Positions 37,605 through 48,944 of a stretch of DNA of 64,000 nucleotides are shown piece by piece. This stretch comes from Diphasiastrum complanatum (lineage: Eukaryota > Streptophyta > Lycopodiopsida > Lycopodiales > Lycopodiaceae), in the NCBI GenBank assembly GCA_029204225.1, contig CM055092.1, positions 80,124,838 through 80,188,837 of the forward strand, in the 5' to 3' direction. Every line of letters begins with the position of its first letter. The first letter of the stretch is position 1. The position numbers were made by a program, and so were the translations under genes. The notes under the pieces are model-generated. The model was not told the DNA's origin, did no database searches, and saw only the letters and a list, made by a program, of their open reading frames with translations.

Positions 37605-38069
37605 ATGGCTTCAATCAGCAGCATGCAGAGCACGATCTGCACAATTCTTGATTCTTCAGGATCTAACTTTCTAGCCTGGAAAGTTAAGACATCATCGATA
37701 CTCAAGGGCAAAGTTTTATTCCACTGGGTGGATGACACAGAAGAAATGTCTACGACATCAGGCAAGGAGCTACACGAGTGGAGGGAAAAAAACGACAAGG
37801 CAGTATCCTTGCTATCATCTTTCATCAAATATAGTCTCACACTTGACCTAGCCACACTCTCCAAAGCTAAGGAGATGTGGAATGCATTGCTCACCAGATT
37901 TCAGACGAAATCAAGAAGTCAAATCATGATGCTGAAAGATCAGCTGGCGAATCTACAATGGGATGGAAAAGACCTCACTTATTTCGTAAGAAAGATGAAG
38001 GATCTATTTCTATCACTACATAACTCTGGAGCAGAGAACGCAGTGTCAGTTGAGAAGCAGCTAACTTAG
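37605..38069 (+). CDS. Copia Gag N-terminal part, element B
   Basis: An ATG at 37605 opens 154 codons: LDSSGSNFLAWKVKTSSILK, KEMWNALLTRFQTKSRSQIM and DGKDLTYFVRKMKDLFLSL, the copia gag (UBN2/DUF4219-like) layout. Stops at TAG 38067. Downstream frames carry the rest after a frameshift, so this is a broken gag. Confidence 0.85.
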   Translation: MASISSMQSTICTILDSSGSNFLAWKVKTSSILKGKVLFHWVDDTEEMSTTSGKELHEWREKNDKAVSLLSSFIKYSLTLDLATLSKAKEMWNALLTRFQTKSRSQIMMLKDQLANLQWDGKDLTYFVRKMKDLFLSLHNSGAENAVSVEKQLT

Positions 38070-38755
38070 CCAGATCATTCCAGACAACGAGAACTCTGCT
38101 TGCGAAAGATCCTACCATGAATCTCGAAAAGACGATTGTCGAGATTCGAGAGGAAGTCGAGGCGAGAGAACATCTTGATCACAAAAATGGTTATGACCAG
38201 GACCTCTAAGGCAACAAAGAAAAATCCAAGAAACAATTTAAGCCTAAGAAGGAATCGAATCAGAGGCAGGATCGTGATCAACAAGCAAAGGGGACTAGCA
38301 AAGGCAACTGGAAGAGAAAAGGGAGGTTGAAACAACAAGGTGGAGAAAAGAAGACCTGCGTGAGATGCAGAAGAGACGGGCATACAGCTGATACATGCTG
38401 GCTCAATCCAAATATTGAGTATATTCACTGCCACAAGAAGGGTCATGCAGCCGTGGATTGCCACCAGAACCCGAGAAACAAATCAGCGCATAACAGACAG
38501 GAGAACAGCAACAAGTCATCCTATGTCGAAGAGCCCGAGAGCTCAAAGATGGGTGAGGAAAGAACGAACAGAAAATGTTCGACCACCTACATCTGTGAAG
38601 ACGTGTGTGCAGCATCAACATCTGACACACATGAGGTGATCCTAGATTCAGGAGCCACCTCACACTTCGTGACATCAAGACGAATAATGTCTGATTTCAG
38701 AAGTGCGGATCCTTCAAGATTCATAATTCTTGGAGATGGATCCAAGCATTAAGTG
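38070..38755 (+). pseudogene. Copia Gag knuckles and protease, element B
   Basis: Shifted frames give a Lys/Arg-rich stretch and then an intact knuckle CVRCRRDGHTADTC. The second knuckle, YIHCHKKGHAAVDC, has its first Cys replaced by Tyr. Next is the protease active site VILDSGATSHFVTSRR. Stops at TAA 38751-38753 after a FIILGDGS block. Further decayed pre-integrase sequence continues to 39165. Confidence 0.85.
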
Positions 38756-39165
38756 AGTGGTATTGGTTCACTATGGCTCGGAGACGTTCTGTTCGTGCCT
38801 AACTGCAGCAAGACTTGCTTTCTATAGCAAGAATAGTAGATGCAGAGATGCGTGTGACGTTTTCGGACGAAGCATGCAACGTGATTGACGCCAATACCAG
38901 TACTTTGATCGCTCAAGGCAAAAGAAAAGAAAACCTATATCATCTAAAGGTACGCCTACCTATAGATCAGGTGCCTCAGCCTCATGATGATTAACCAGAC
39001 ACTCTGTGGCACATAAGAATCTACCACATGAACTCAATGGCACTTTATCAAGCAAGTCATCATGGAGTGATAACAGGAGTCAGCATCTCGAATGCAACCA
39101 ATTCCGTGGTTTTGACCACATGTGATGCATGTTTGAAGGGTAAGATGTCGCACACTCCATTCATT

Positions 39166-39999
39166 AAAGACTCCTTGAAATCGTAGATTTGTCTTCTAAA
39201 ATGACAACATCTTGATTGACTAAGATTTGACTGAGATTCAACCCGATTCAACATCATAGATTCGATAAGCTTTGTGTGAAGTCGAATACCCAATATAGAT
39301 ACTCCTGCAACTAACAAGATTGGGCTTCTTTTTCAAATCCCTTCTAGTAAGTATTGCTAGCAATACTTTGACAACACAACATCATTATTATTAAATGTTG
39401 CTAAATGATCAACTATTCATACTAATGAGGAATGCCATTTAGGCTTATCCAATTAGGATAGCTAATTAGGTCATAGGTCTCAATTGGCACTTAGCTACAA
39501 TGCGTTGTGATTTAGGAGAATAGGAGTAAGATTAGACTCCAACAAGTCATTTAATCAATGTGATTGTGTTTCTGGCCCACCAACAAGAATCTTTTTTTTT
39601 ATATTTGTCCACTAGCATTGAAAATATGCTAGCACAATCTTATTCTTATTTCTCTGGCAGTATTGTGAAGCTACAAACACAAAGTTTCAAGAAGATTTTT
39701 ACCAAATTCAATGATTATCTTATGTACAATGGTAATCGTCAAATTTGTATCATTTTGAACATTCGGATAGTCAACAAATATTTTGGACTCGAAAGTACCA
39801 TTGTGTGCGAACCAAATGAACTCGAATAAAATTGGCCTTGTTTAGATTTTTCGTCACTTTGACAAAATGAGAAATCTCTACACATTTTTTTAAATGTTTT
39901 TGAGTTTTTGTTTCTCAAATATCTGCTCACCGTGCTTTCATAGAACCCAATAGAAACAACAAATCAAATTTGTTAAAATAAAATGATTGAAGAGTTGCT
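39166..39999. other. No gene seen
   Basis: AT-rich DNA; no motif recognised. Confidence 0.5.
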
Positions 40000-40510
40000 C
40001 TCAAATGGTTTGCGATTTGTAGCGGGTATTTCCTATCCACCTTCAACCCTAGATCCAAGCACATCAAGCATCAAAGGAGATGAAAAGGATTAACATGTTG
40101 TCATGCACAAATTTGTTCCCATGAGAGCGATATCATAGTTCATAGTTCATAATCATGCTTATGATCCACATCTAACACTAAGATCCATTAACACACTCAA
40201 ATGAAGATAAAGCTTACTTTTCTCTCTCTCACAAAAAGTATAACAAAGATCAATCCCAATAATTAACAAATCACAAAAAGTATAACAAAGATTATTCCCA
40301 ATAATTAGCAAATCCAACAAATAGCAAAATTCAAATAAAGCATGAGAGATGGAGATTTGATAAAGAAGAGCAAGGACATCTAATTTTAATCCATAAGAGG
40401 TTTAACCTACTTTTATTGAAATCAACATGTCAAATGACTTAGAAAGCACCACTATATATAGTGGATTTTAGGGCTTTGGCCTCAAATCCTATTGGCCAAT
40501 CTCTACCTCC
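40000..40510 (-). repeat. LTR-like dispersed repeat, inverted copy
   Basis: Minus-strand match to 29220-29780: a TATA (ACTATATATAGTGG near 40449-40462), then CATCTCTCATGCTTTATTTG, and TCTCATGGGAACAAATTT, which follows TGATATCG (a possible decayed PBS). Confidence 0.5.
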
Positions 40511-40689
40511 TTTATTATTTGAAATTCGACTTTGGGACCCAAGCCCTTTTTATTCACTAACTTGACTATTAGGCCTTGTGACATTTAATTCTCGCAAAAA
40601 GACCTAAAGTCCTTTTATTAACTTCTAACTAATCAAATAACTATGTGATCATCGGGTTGCACTTACACACGGAAGGTGTCAAAACCCTC

Positions 40690-43505
40690 TCACTTATTAA
40701 TTATGGTTATGGTTGCCTTGAGATACGCAAACTCTCCAACAGTATCCCTCACCAAAACTGGTGGTGATCCCACGACATCTCGTGAGATTTATTTTGGACT
40801 TTGATTTGCCTCGCGCCAAATCTTTGTTAAGTGGTACCGGACTTTCTCCATAAATTCTAGGTGCGGCTCGGTGTAGTCTCTGATGTGTGGTAGAAAGCAC
40901 TTATTAACTCCTGCCAACCAATGAGTTGTCGTCCAAGATATGAAGTTTTGCTCCCATGAACCACCCAGCATCGTGGCACGATAATAAGTCTGGCTATCGG
41001 CAGCTGATTTAAAACATTTTTGGACGCCATTGGAAGATTTGGATCAAAAGAAAGGGCTGGCAAACAATCATTCAAATGTGCTTGAATGTATGCCAACATA
41101 GCCAAATTTTCACAAATAAGGCATAATACCTAACCGTCGGATTTGGTAAATTCATATATTCTCTGAAGTATGCTTGGAGAGCCCTATGAACATCAATTGA
41201 AATATTCTAGTTGAATGGCTGGTAGATAATCGGCCAATTTGGTGTATGGATGGTGATTTTATCCATTGGAACGCCAAGGTCTTTTCACTTATTCATGTGC
41301 GACATAGGCACATAGTATGGATCCACCCTGAGCTGACGCGGGCTCGCCACATAACTCCTAATAGAGTCTAAAGTTTTTTTCGAAAACTATTCGACGCCAT
41401 GGTGGTTGCTCACCCAATGTGGGTAGCTTGTCAATTTCTTTGCTGGCCCTATCTCTGAAGTTTTGAATTTTATTACCCAGCCACCCCTCGAGGATTCATG
41501 TAGATGTTGTTGTAGGAAATCTTGAATTTCCTCCTCGATGGTGACAAATCTTCAAAACAGTGGTGCATCCGTAGAGGTGGAAGGCCCTGCTTCGGTAGCT
41601 TGTGGTACGATTGTCTCTTCTTCCTGTATTATTCCAATTCCATGGTGATCATGCCCTTGATTTGTAGGCGACAGAGAGAATGCTGGCATGACCGGTATGG
41701 TGTTCTGAGATGTCTTCTGGAGGATGTTGGCCACTGCTTGCTCATAATCTTTGATGATCTAATGCTCTGCCTTTGAATAAATCAAATCTGCCTTAGAACT
41801 TAGACAAAGATTTGCAAAAATTCTCGATCTTCCTGAATAGATAATTGACTTCACCTTGGGAGACCGGATGATCTAGGACATGTGCATGTAGCAGATTATC
41901 TCGCTCTTGGGCCGTTGCATCCATGTCACTCGAGATTATTTATTTCTCTAACTGGGCCATATCCAAATCCCTACAAGAGGTTGATCTACTGCTTGCTGGC
42001 GTCTTGGATGGCTTTGTCAACTTGACTTTGAGCATTGATCAGGACATTTTGGCGCTCACCGACATAAGTTTCCAGTGCGTCTTCTTGCTTCTTTGCCTTT
42101 TTGAGCTCTGCTTCAAATTTCTCTATCATGTTCTGGATCATTTGCCCTAGGTGTGTATGAATCCCTAGGATGTCACATAATCAAGCGAGACTACTAGCAT
42201 TGTAATTGGCACCACTGGAGGTACAAACATCACATGGTAAACTGATTTGGCCTGAAGATTGGCCTGCCGATCTTCCTCTTTGAATTGATCTTCACATTCA
42301 AATATGTTTGGGGCTTGTGCGTCGAACTGCTTCGGAGATTTGACCACAAACTGGATTGTGAGGGAATCTGGTGGCTGGTACACTGGTGATGAATCTTGGA
42401 CCTGCTATGATGAGGGTGCAGTATCCAAGTTCTGGGGTGTGTCATGGAACTGATCAAATCCCATTTTGGGGGAGTTGGGATCAAAGGGCGTAGGGCTTCG
42501 AGGCATCACAGAAGGTTCATCTGTCTTTAAGGATTCGAAATCATTGGAAAGTTCCATGAAACGCTGTGTAGACGGGGACATGGTAGATGTGTGTGGGGGT
42601 GAGGCAGCTTGGGCTACTATGATTGGAATGGAAGATCCAATTGTCATAGAAGGCCCTTGGGAGGAATCAGTGGTGAGGGTGGCAGCAGAGGATGTGGGAA
42701 TATGAAGGTTAGAGCGAGTAGCAATAGGAAGCGGTTGCACAACAGACGATGGTTGCTGAGTGTGACGACGTGATGCGTGAGGCGAGTGGGGTGAAACAAT
42801 CTTGCTGCATACCCATCGGTGACTCTGGGAAGTTGAGGCCTGGTGGGATGATTTGCGGTTGGTGCTAGCTCATAAATGGCTAACACGGATTCAACATGAA
42901 ACACCTTAACCTTATTTTCTAAATACTAGATGACTAGGAAGGACAAAAGATAGCCAGCAGCGAACTGCTTCTTCATGTTACTCTTAATGGCTCTCTTTAG
43001 TTCTCTGAAGACCGTCTTGTACTAATCGTAAGGTTGGACGGTTATAGTCAGACTCTACTAGATGGTGGAGGATCTGTGAGGAGACGCTCACTTTCTTGAG
43101 GTCCAACCATCAAGAAGTTGTTCAAAAAGTGGGCGACAACATGTAAGGTAGGATCACGAATGGCTTCAACGAGATAGCCATCACTCATGTGGTATTGGTT
43201 GACCTGAATGTCAACAAAAGGCCTTATGGCAGTGTTCGCCTGTTTGTGGGAAGGTACAGGATGAGGCCCATAAACAATGCCTATCGCAACAAGGGTGGCC
43301 TCAGAGGTACCGAAGGCCATGTTACTAAACTCCATACTAATTATGTTTGAAAAGGCTTTGGCATGAATTCACATCGCCTTGAGTAGAGGCTTGGCAAGGT
43401 TCAACCATTCAGCCATCTTGCTTCTGCTAAGAAGTGCCATGATGTCCATTGAGGTTGGAACATCACGGAGAACGACAGAACAATATTTGACTCGGTAGAA
43501 GACAT
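40690..43505 (-). pseudogene. Decayed unidentified gene with coiled-coil C-terminal region
   Basis: A minus-strand series of frames connected by shifts and stops. An ATG at 43505 (MSSTESNIVLSFSVMF) leads to MAEWLNLAKPLLKAM and then an open block of 95 codons (43335-43048; MEFSNMAFGTSEATLVAIG, SDGYLVEAIRDPTLHVVAHF). A Ser/Pro/Thr-rich middle follows (42740-42405), then a helical Lys/Glu-rich stretch (ELKKAKKQEDALETYVGERQ, about 42120-42050), and broken frames to 40690. I do not recognise the family. It may be a 5' ORF of a gypsy-type element or a host gene. Confidence 0.45.
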
Positions 43506-43652
43506 TATAATAGGTATAATTGGGTAAAAAATGAGAGTAGTAGGTTGGAAAGTATAATAGAGAGTTGTGTGAACGCTTAGGAGAAGTTTGGTCGCAGGAA
43601 AAATTTGCAAGAGGTTCACTAGCACAAATGAGAAATGAGTTTGAAATGAGCC

Positions 43653-43660
43653 CTTTTATA
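43653..43660 (-). promoter_or_regulatory. TATA box of the decayed gene
   Basis: The minus strand reads TATAAAAG in a CCTATAAAAGGGC context, about 150 bp upstream of the ATG at 43505, the standard plant spacing for a leader of about 115-120 nt. Confidence 0.6.
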
Positions 43661-44628
43661 GGCTAATTTTGAGGGTCTAATAGACAAAGTACTAGTTTGG
43701 CTCATCAGTTCTGAACAAAAATTTGCACGCATGTTCAAACTGTGAAAATAGCTTCTAGAATTCTCGGTGAAGGTCCCTAACCAATAGGGTAGCTCAACAA
43801 AGGTTTTGCAGATCCAAACCCTAGCCTAGGTGCATCCTTCGACTAAGTACTGCATTTAATGACATTTTTTAGGGTTTCATCCTTCGCACAGCCTAATTTT
43901 GGTATTCTAAATCCATCTGTCAAGTCGGCAAAGTGTCCATATTGTGTGCAACATGCTCGACGAAGGTTTCCAAAGTTGCATAACTCTGAACTCTCACATG
44001 TAGCTTCAAAACATGTACTTCCTCTACAAACCAACCTTCACCCAACTCATCATAGGTAAATTTGAGCTAAATGTATCAACTGACAACTCGACAAAGGTTC
44101 ATATGACTGTTTGAATGAATACCTGAATAAAACAATGATTTTTTAGTCATTTTTCATAAAAAAAAAAAATTGAGCTCTAAAAATACTTTCCTTTCTCTTT
44201 TTCTGATCTGATGACTTTCCTAACTTTTGCTCATCATTTTTTTTTTCATGTCTTTTCCAAAAAAATGATTCAACAATTAATTAAAAAAACAACAACATTG
44301 TAGAACGAATAAAGTAAAAATTGTATAGATTCTCTATTACAAATGAAATCAAGAAGTCCTCCTAATCCAAAGGTAGTGCCTCCAAAGGTCCTCCAATTAA
44401 TCGAAGATGCTTCCCAACTCCAAGCTAAGATGCCTCCACCTACAAGTAAGGATCTTCAAGCCTCCATGAATCTCTCTTCCACCTGTATCCCTAATCTAAA
44501 GGTAGATAACAAGTGGCCTCAAGTATTCACCACCCAACCATGGCTAGCTAGCAAATGAAATCCTGCAACTTGGCTAATCTAGCACCCCCTTGCTAACCAA
44601 TAACTAATCACAACCATACCACTACAAC
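43661..44628. other. No gene seen
   Basis: No recognised motif; a short plus-strand frame (44343-44558, KVVPPKVLQLIEDASQLQ) has no known signature. Confidence 0.5.
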
Positions 44629-44780
44629 CATAGCATACTCAAGATCCAAACCCTACTTATGTCCCATACCATAAGCAAGATCCAAACCCTAAGCATACTA
44701 CCTCAAACCATAGCATACTCAAGGTCCAAATCCTACTTATGTCCCATACCATAAGCAAGATCCGAACCCTAAGCATACTA
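44629..44780 (+). repeat. 80-bp direct repeat, about 1.9 copies
   Basis: CATAGCATACTCAAG at 44629 recurs at 44709. Within each copy AAGATCCAAACCCTA and CCATACCATAAGCAAGATCC form half-repeats of about 40 bp. Confidence 0.85.
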
Positions 44781-45231
44781 CACACAAGAAAACACTCTAT
44801 ACACTAGTAGGCACATTAGAGCATAAGCATAACAAACAAGAGAGATATCTCCCCCTCCCAATGGGTACTCTACTCCCCTCATATAGATGGCAATTGGCAC
44901 CCTCCAATACACTATGGAGTCCCATGCACAACCAATGAGAAAGAGAGAGGCCTAGGGGAGTTAAAGAACCTTCATAGGCTTATGGAAGGTCAAGAGACTT
45001 CTTCCATAACCTATGACTCTCAAGTTGTGCTTGTATACAGATCCACATAGTGCGTTGGCATGAGAGAAATACAGTTTTCTCACGAGTGATGTCTCACTTA
45101 CTAGCCGACCTGTGAATCTCTATGGATCCTGCTCACAGAACACGTCTCGCACGCATGCGAAATCTTGTTTGTATTTTGTCTTGATTGTTCACTAGCATCA
45201 GACTGCATCATACGTCTATCTGTATGTATGT

Positions 45232-46352
45232 TGTTGAAGAGAGAGGAGAAGAATAAATGATAAACATGAACGAGAAACGAACTCGAACAAGAAGCGAACG
45301 AGAAACGAACTCGAACAGAAAATGTTCGTGCGCAGCAGAATGAACTATACGACTCTCTCCGAAAGCATGACTACGCCTATCAAAATGATAGAACTTTAGT
45401 GATAGAAATCATGGTCATTCTAGATTATGTAGCCAAACATTAATAGATGAAGCGCCAGAAGAATAATTTGTCGCGAATAACAAGACAAATTATATGTCGC
45501 GAATGATTCACGAAGAGCTAGACTGTGCTCGACTAATAATTAGTCGCGAATGATTTGCAAAAGACAAGACTAGATGTGAATCGTCTATTACTACTAAGAA
45601 CAACTAGAAAGATCAAACAAAATGAAAGATAAGCATAGCAATATTAACATAGATATGAATGCAGAACAATGAACTGTATCAGATTAAGTATATCATGTAT
45701 ACATGTCAATAATGCGGTAGAGCACAATACAGTAGCGGACAAAACCGCGTGCCCGACAAAGCTTATTTCAATCTGTAAAAAGGAATTAAACCTTAAATCT
45801 GACAAAGTGAAAAAGAATTAATACTCTGGGCATCTACTTTGTTTATATCATCTTCTTCTGCTCTCTTCATCATGTGTTACATGAATGGTGTCTAGTATAT
45901 ATATATATTATATAATATTACAGGTGTGCAGATGTGAAAGTACAGAGTGGATGTGCTGTCTGTAGGAGATCGTGGGTGGCTACAATCGTTGTCCAATCTA
46001 TTAGCGCAACTACATGGGGTGAGCGTGACAAGGGTGCGACGTCAGCCAGTGCTGAAGTGAACGTTGGTGATGATGCGAAAAGTGCGTCACTCTTACGAAT
46101 GGCCTTAGGATAAGATTTACAGGGTGTCTTAGATTTCAGGGCACTTTTGACATTCAGTAAGATAGTGTCCCCTTTTCGCCTGTCACCTTAAACTGTGTAG
46201 AAACACAGTGTCGCGATTCTTTCGTCTTTTCTTCGTCTGTGCGAATTTGCATGTAAATATGTAGACTACATGACAACATTAGTAAATATCTAGCATGAAT
46301 GGAGGCAGATTAAAAATGGGATTTAGGAGAGCTAGAGGGAATAAATCCAACA
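45232..46352 (-). repeat. 3' LTR of copia element D
   Basis: About 1,121 bp with TGTTG/CAACA inverted ends. A TA-rich TATA region is at 45896-45912. The part corresponding to 45882-46352 is repeated at 48131-48588. It is related to the LTR at 19863-20598. Confidence 0.8.
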
Positions 46353-46362
46353 CCCCCCCTTA
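46353..46362 (-). other. Polypurine tract of copia element D
   Basis: The minus strand reads TAAGGGGGGG immediately before TGTTGG of the LTR. Confidence 0.85.
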
Positions 46363-47940
46363 ATCTGGATCCATGAATGCCTTGACCTTCAGACTGAGCA
46401 ATGCACAAAATTTGTTGTGTGCATTAACACTAAGTGCTTTCGTGAAGATCTCTGCAACCATGTCCTGTGTCCTGTAGTACGTTAAGCTTACCTCTCTGTC
46501 GAGAACCTTGCCCTTGATGTAGTGATATCTGATCTCAATGTGCTTACTCCTAGAATGAAATATAGGGTTGGCCGATAAGGCAATAGCACTTTGATTATCA
46601 CAAAATAAAATTGTAGGGCTGTACTGATACAGATTGATGTCTGACAGCAAATTTCTCAACCAAAACACTTCCTTAATAGATTGAGAAGCAGCAATGTATT
46701 CTGCTTCAGTAGAGGAAAGTGCGATAGAGATTTGCTTACGACTGTTCCACGAAATAGGACCGCCGTTGAAGAAGAATGTAAATCTAGATGTGGACTTATG
46801 ATTGTCTGCATCTCCTCCCCACCTTGCATCAGAATAACCACTAAGCTGATGAAGATTGTCATTGATGACATCTCCATAGTAGATACACTGGTCCATGGTA
46901 GCTCAAATATATCTCATGACTCAAATAAGAGCCTTCTAATGGGTGATGCCAGGATTAGTCATATATTGGCTAAGTGAGCTTACAACAAAAGAGATATCTG
47001 GTCTTGTACAGACCATTGCGTACATCAGAGATTCAAGTATCGATTGATACGGATATTCTCTCATCTGCTCCTCTTCCTGCTTGACCTGGATCCATTGGTG
47101 AGTGAGTTAATTTACAGTTCATCAAACTATATCTGTTAAGAACATTATGAAGATACCTTTGTTGAGTGATGTAAATCAGACGATTTGCTCTGTCTCTGTG
47201 GATTTGAATTCCAAGACAGAAGTGAGCTTCGTCTAGATCAGTCATGTCGAATTCTGAGAACAACATCTAGTTTGCATCCTTGACCATTTTGGTATTGTTG
47301 CTGAAGAGCAACGTATCATCAATGTACAAGGTGATGATAATGAAGGATTGTTGCACTGACCTTGAATAAACATTGCAATCAGTAGTGCTTGGTTTGAATC
47401 CTTGTTCAATAAGGAATGTGTTGATCCTCTGAAACCAAGCTCTGGCAGACTATTTCAAGCCGTACAGTGCTTTGTGGAGTATATAGACATGATTTTTCAT
47501 GTCTTCCAGAACGTATCCTTCGGGCTGGATCATGTAGATATCTTCTTGTATGACTCCGTTCAGATAGGCTGTTTGTACATCAAGTTGATGTACTTGAGGT
47601 CGGCAGCTGCAGCATAAGACGAGCATTCAGATTGAAGAACGTTTGATGACTGGACTAAAAGTCTCACTATAGTCGACGTTCGGGATCTGGGTGAATCCTT
47701 GTGCTACTAGTCTAGCCTTCCTTCAATCAATTGCTCCATTGGCATTATATTTGATATTAAAGATCCATTTGCAATCAATAATATTGCAGCCAATAGGAAC
47801 TTCGACTAATGACCATGTATCAGAGAGGAATACTCTCTGTCCATGGCTTCTCTCTAGAGATCAGAGTCTGGTTGGCTGAGTGCCTCTTCGAGTGTCATCG
47901 GTTCCTGCATTTAGAGACAGACAGACTCATGAGTATACTG
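46363..47940 (-). pseudogene. Copia RT and RNase H, element D
   Basis: Minus strand. RT N-terminus ([40 protein letters not shown]) near 47850-47680, catalytic YIDD (ITLYIDDTLLFSNN) near 47335-47290, DLDEAHFCLGIQIHRD and GSL-type block, then an open 178-codon RNase H (46896-46360: YSDARWGGDADNHKSTSRFT, SWNSRKQISIALSSTEAEYI, FCDNQSAIALSANPIFHSRS, MVAEIFTKALS). The RT has stops and shifts; the RNase H is intact. Confidence 0.9.
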
Positions 47941-48114
47941 AATATAGGATCATAGAAGCAGCATAGAAGGATGCATAGAAGGATGTGAAGTGGGGTCAGC
48001 GCAGCCGCGGTGGCATTCAAGAATCTTGATTCTCGACACATGATTTGGCCCGTGGTCAACAACCTTAAGGACGGGCTGGCTGGCTGCGGAGTGCTGTGGT
48101 TATTGATGACAAAA

Positions 48115-48588
48115 CGTGTTACGTCTCTTTCAAATGGTGTCCAGTATATATATATTACATAATATTATAGGTGTGCAGATGTGAAAGTACAGAGTGGATG
48201 TGCTGTCTGTAGGAGATCGTGGGTGGCTACAATCGTTGTCCAATCTGTTAGTGCAACTGCATGGGGTGAGCGTGAAAAGGGTGCGACGTCAGCCAGTGCT
48301 GAAGTGAATGTTGGTGATGATGCGAAAAGTGCATCACTCTTACGAATGGCCTTAGGATAAGATTTATAGGGTGCCTTAGCTTTTAGGGCACTTTTGGCAT
48401 TCAGTAAGATAGTGTCCCCTTTTCGCTTGTCACCTTATACTGTGTAGAAACACAGTGTCGCGATTCTTTCGCCTTTTCAAATTTGCATGTAAATATGCAG
48501 ACTGCGTGACAACGTTAGTAAATATCCAGCATGAATGGAGGCCGATTAAAAATGGGATTTAGGAGAGCTAGAGGGAATAAATCCAACA
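48115..48588 (-). repeat. Truncated 5' LTR of copia element D
   Basis: Matches 45882-46352 closely. The homology ends at about 48115-48131, before the U5 end, so the LTR is cut by the internal deletion. Confidence 0.8.
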
Positions 48589-48944
48589 TATGGTAGATTA
48601 GCCATGACCTAGAGTGTATCTGTTGACGTCATGCCATTAGGTGAGAGATCTGTACTTATGGGTACTTGTATGACCTTGTTGGTCCTTCATGAAGCGTGAG
48701 GGCAAAAAAGATATCACGACGTTTTTTGTGTAGCGTCGTTGGTTTCATTTTCGTCATCTGACTTTCTCGTGTTGGATCGCAAAAGATTCTCGTTCGCGAA
48801 TCTTTCGTGTTCGTGTCTTCTCATCAGGTGTTAGCAAATCTTTCGTCCTTCGTGTCTCTTGACTTTCGTGTTTGCGAACATTTTCATCAGGCAGAGGGCT
48901 GAAAGCTAGTACAACGTTGTAAATAGAAACGTTTTGTTTCTTCA
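48589..48944 (-). repeat. First part of the 3' LTR of copia element C
   Basis: Starts TGAAGAAACAAAACG at 48944 (minus strand) and matches 36811-37060. It is cut at 48588 by element D. Confidence 0.8.

Larger units (their letters stand above)
36811..39165 (+). mobile_element. Ty1/copia element B, 5' half only
   Basis: 5' LTR (36811-37492), PBS, gag, two knuckles, protease, and the start of the GAG-pre-integrase region (LWHIRIYHMNSMALYQ ... CDACLKGKMSHTPF near 39000-39165). The integrase core, RT, RNase H and 3' LTR are missing, so it is a truncated insertion. Its LTR start is shared with the minus-strand element at 44981-51740. Confidence 0.88.
45232..48588 (-). mobile_element. Ty1/copia element D nested in the LTR of element C
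   Basis: Minus-strand element with 3' LTR 45232-46352 (TGTTGG...CAACA), polypurine tract 46353-46362, pol fragment to about 48110 and a 5' LTR part 48588-48115. The flanks are TATGT (45227-45231) and TATGG (48589-48593), a target duplication with one difference, and the flanking DNA on both sides is the LTR of element C. The end of the 5' LTR, PBS, gag, protease and integrase are deleted. Confidence 0.82.
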
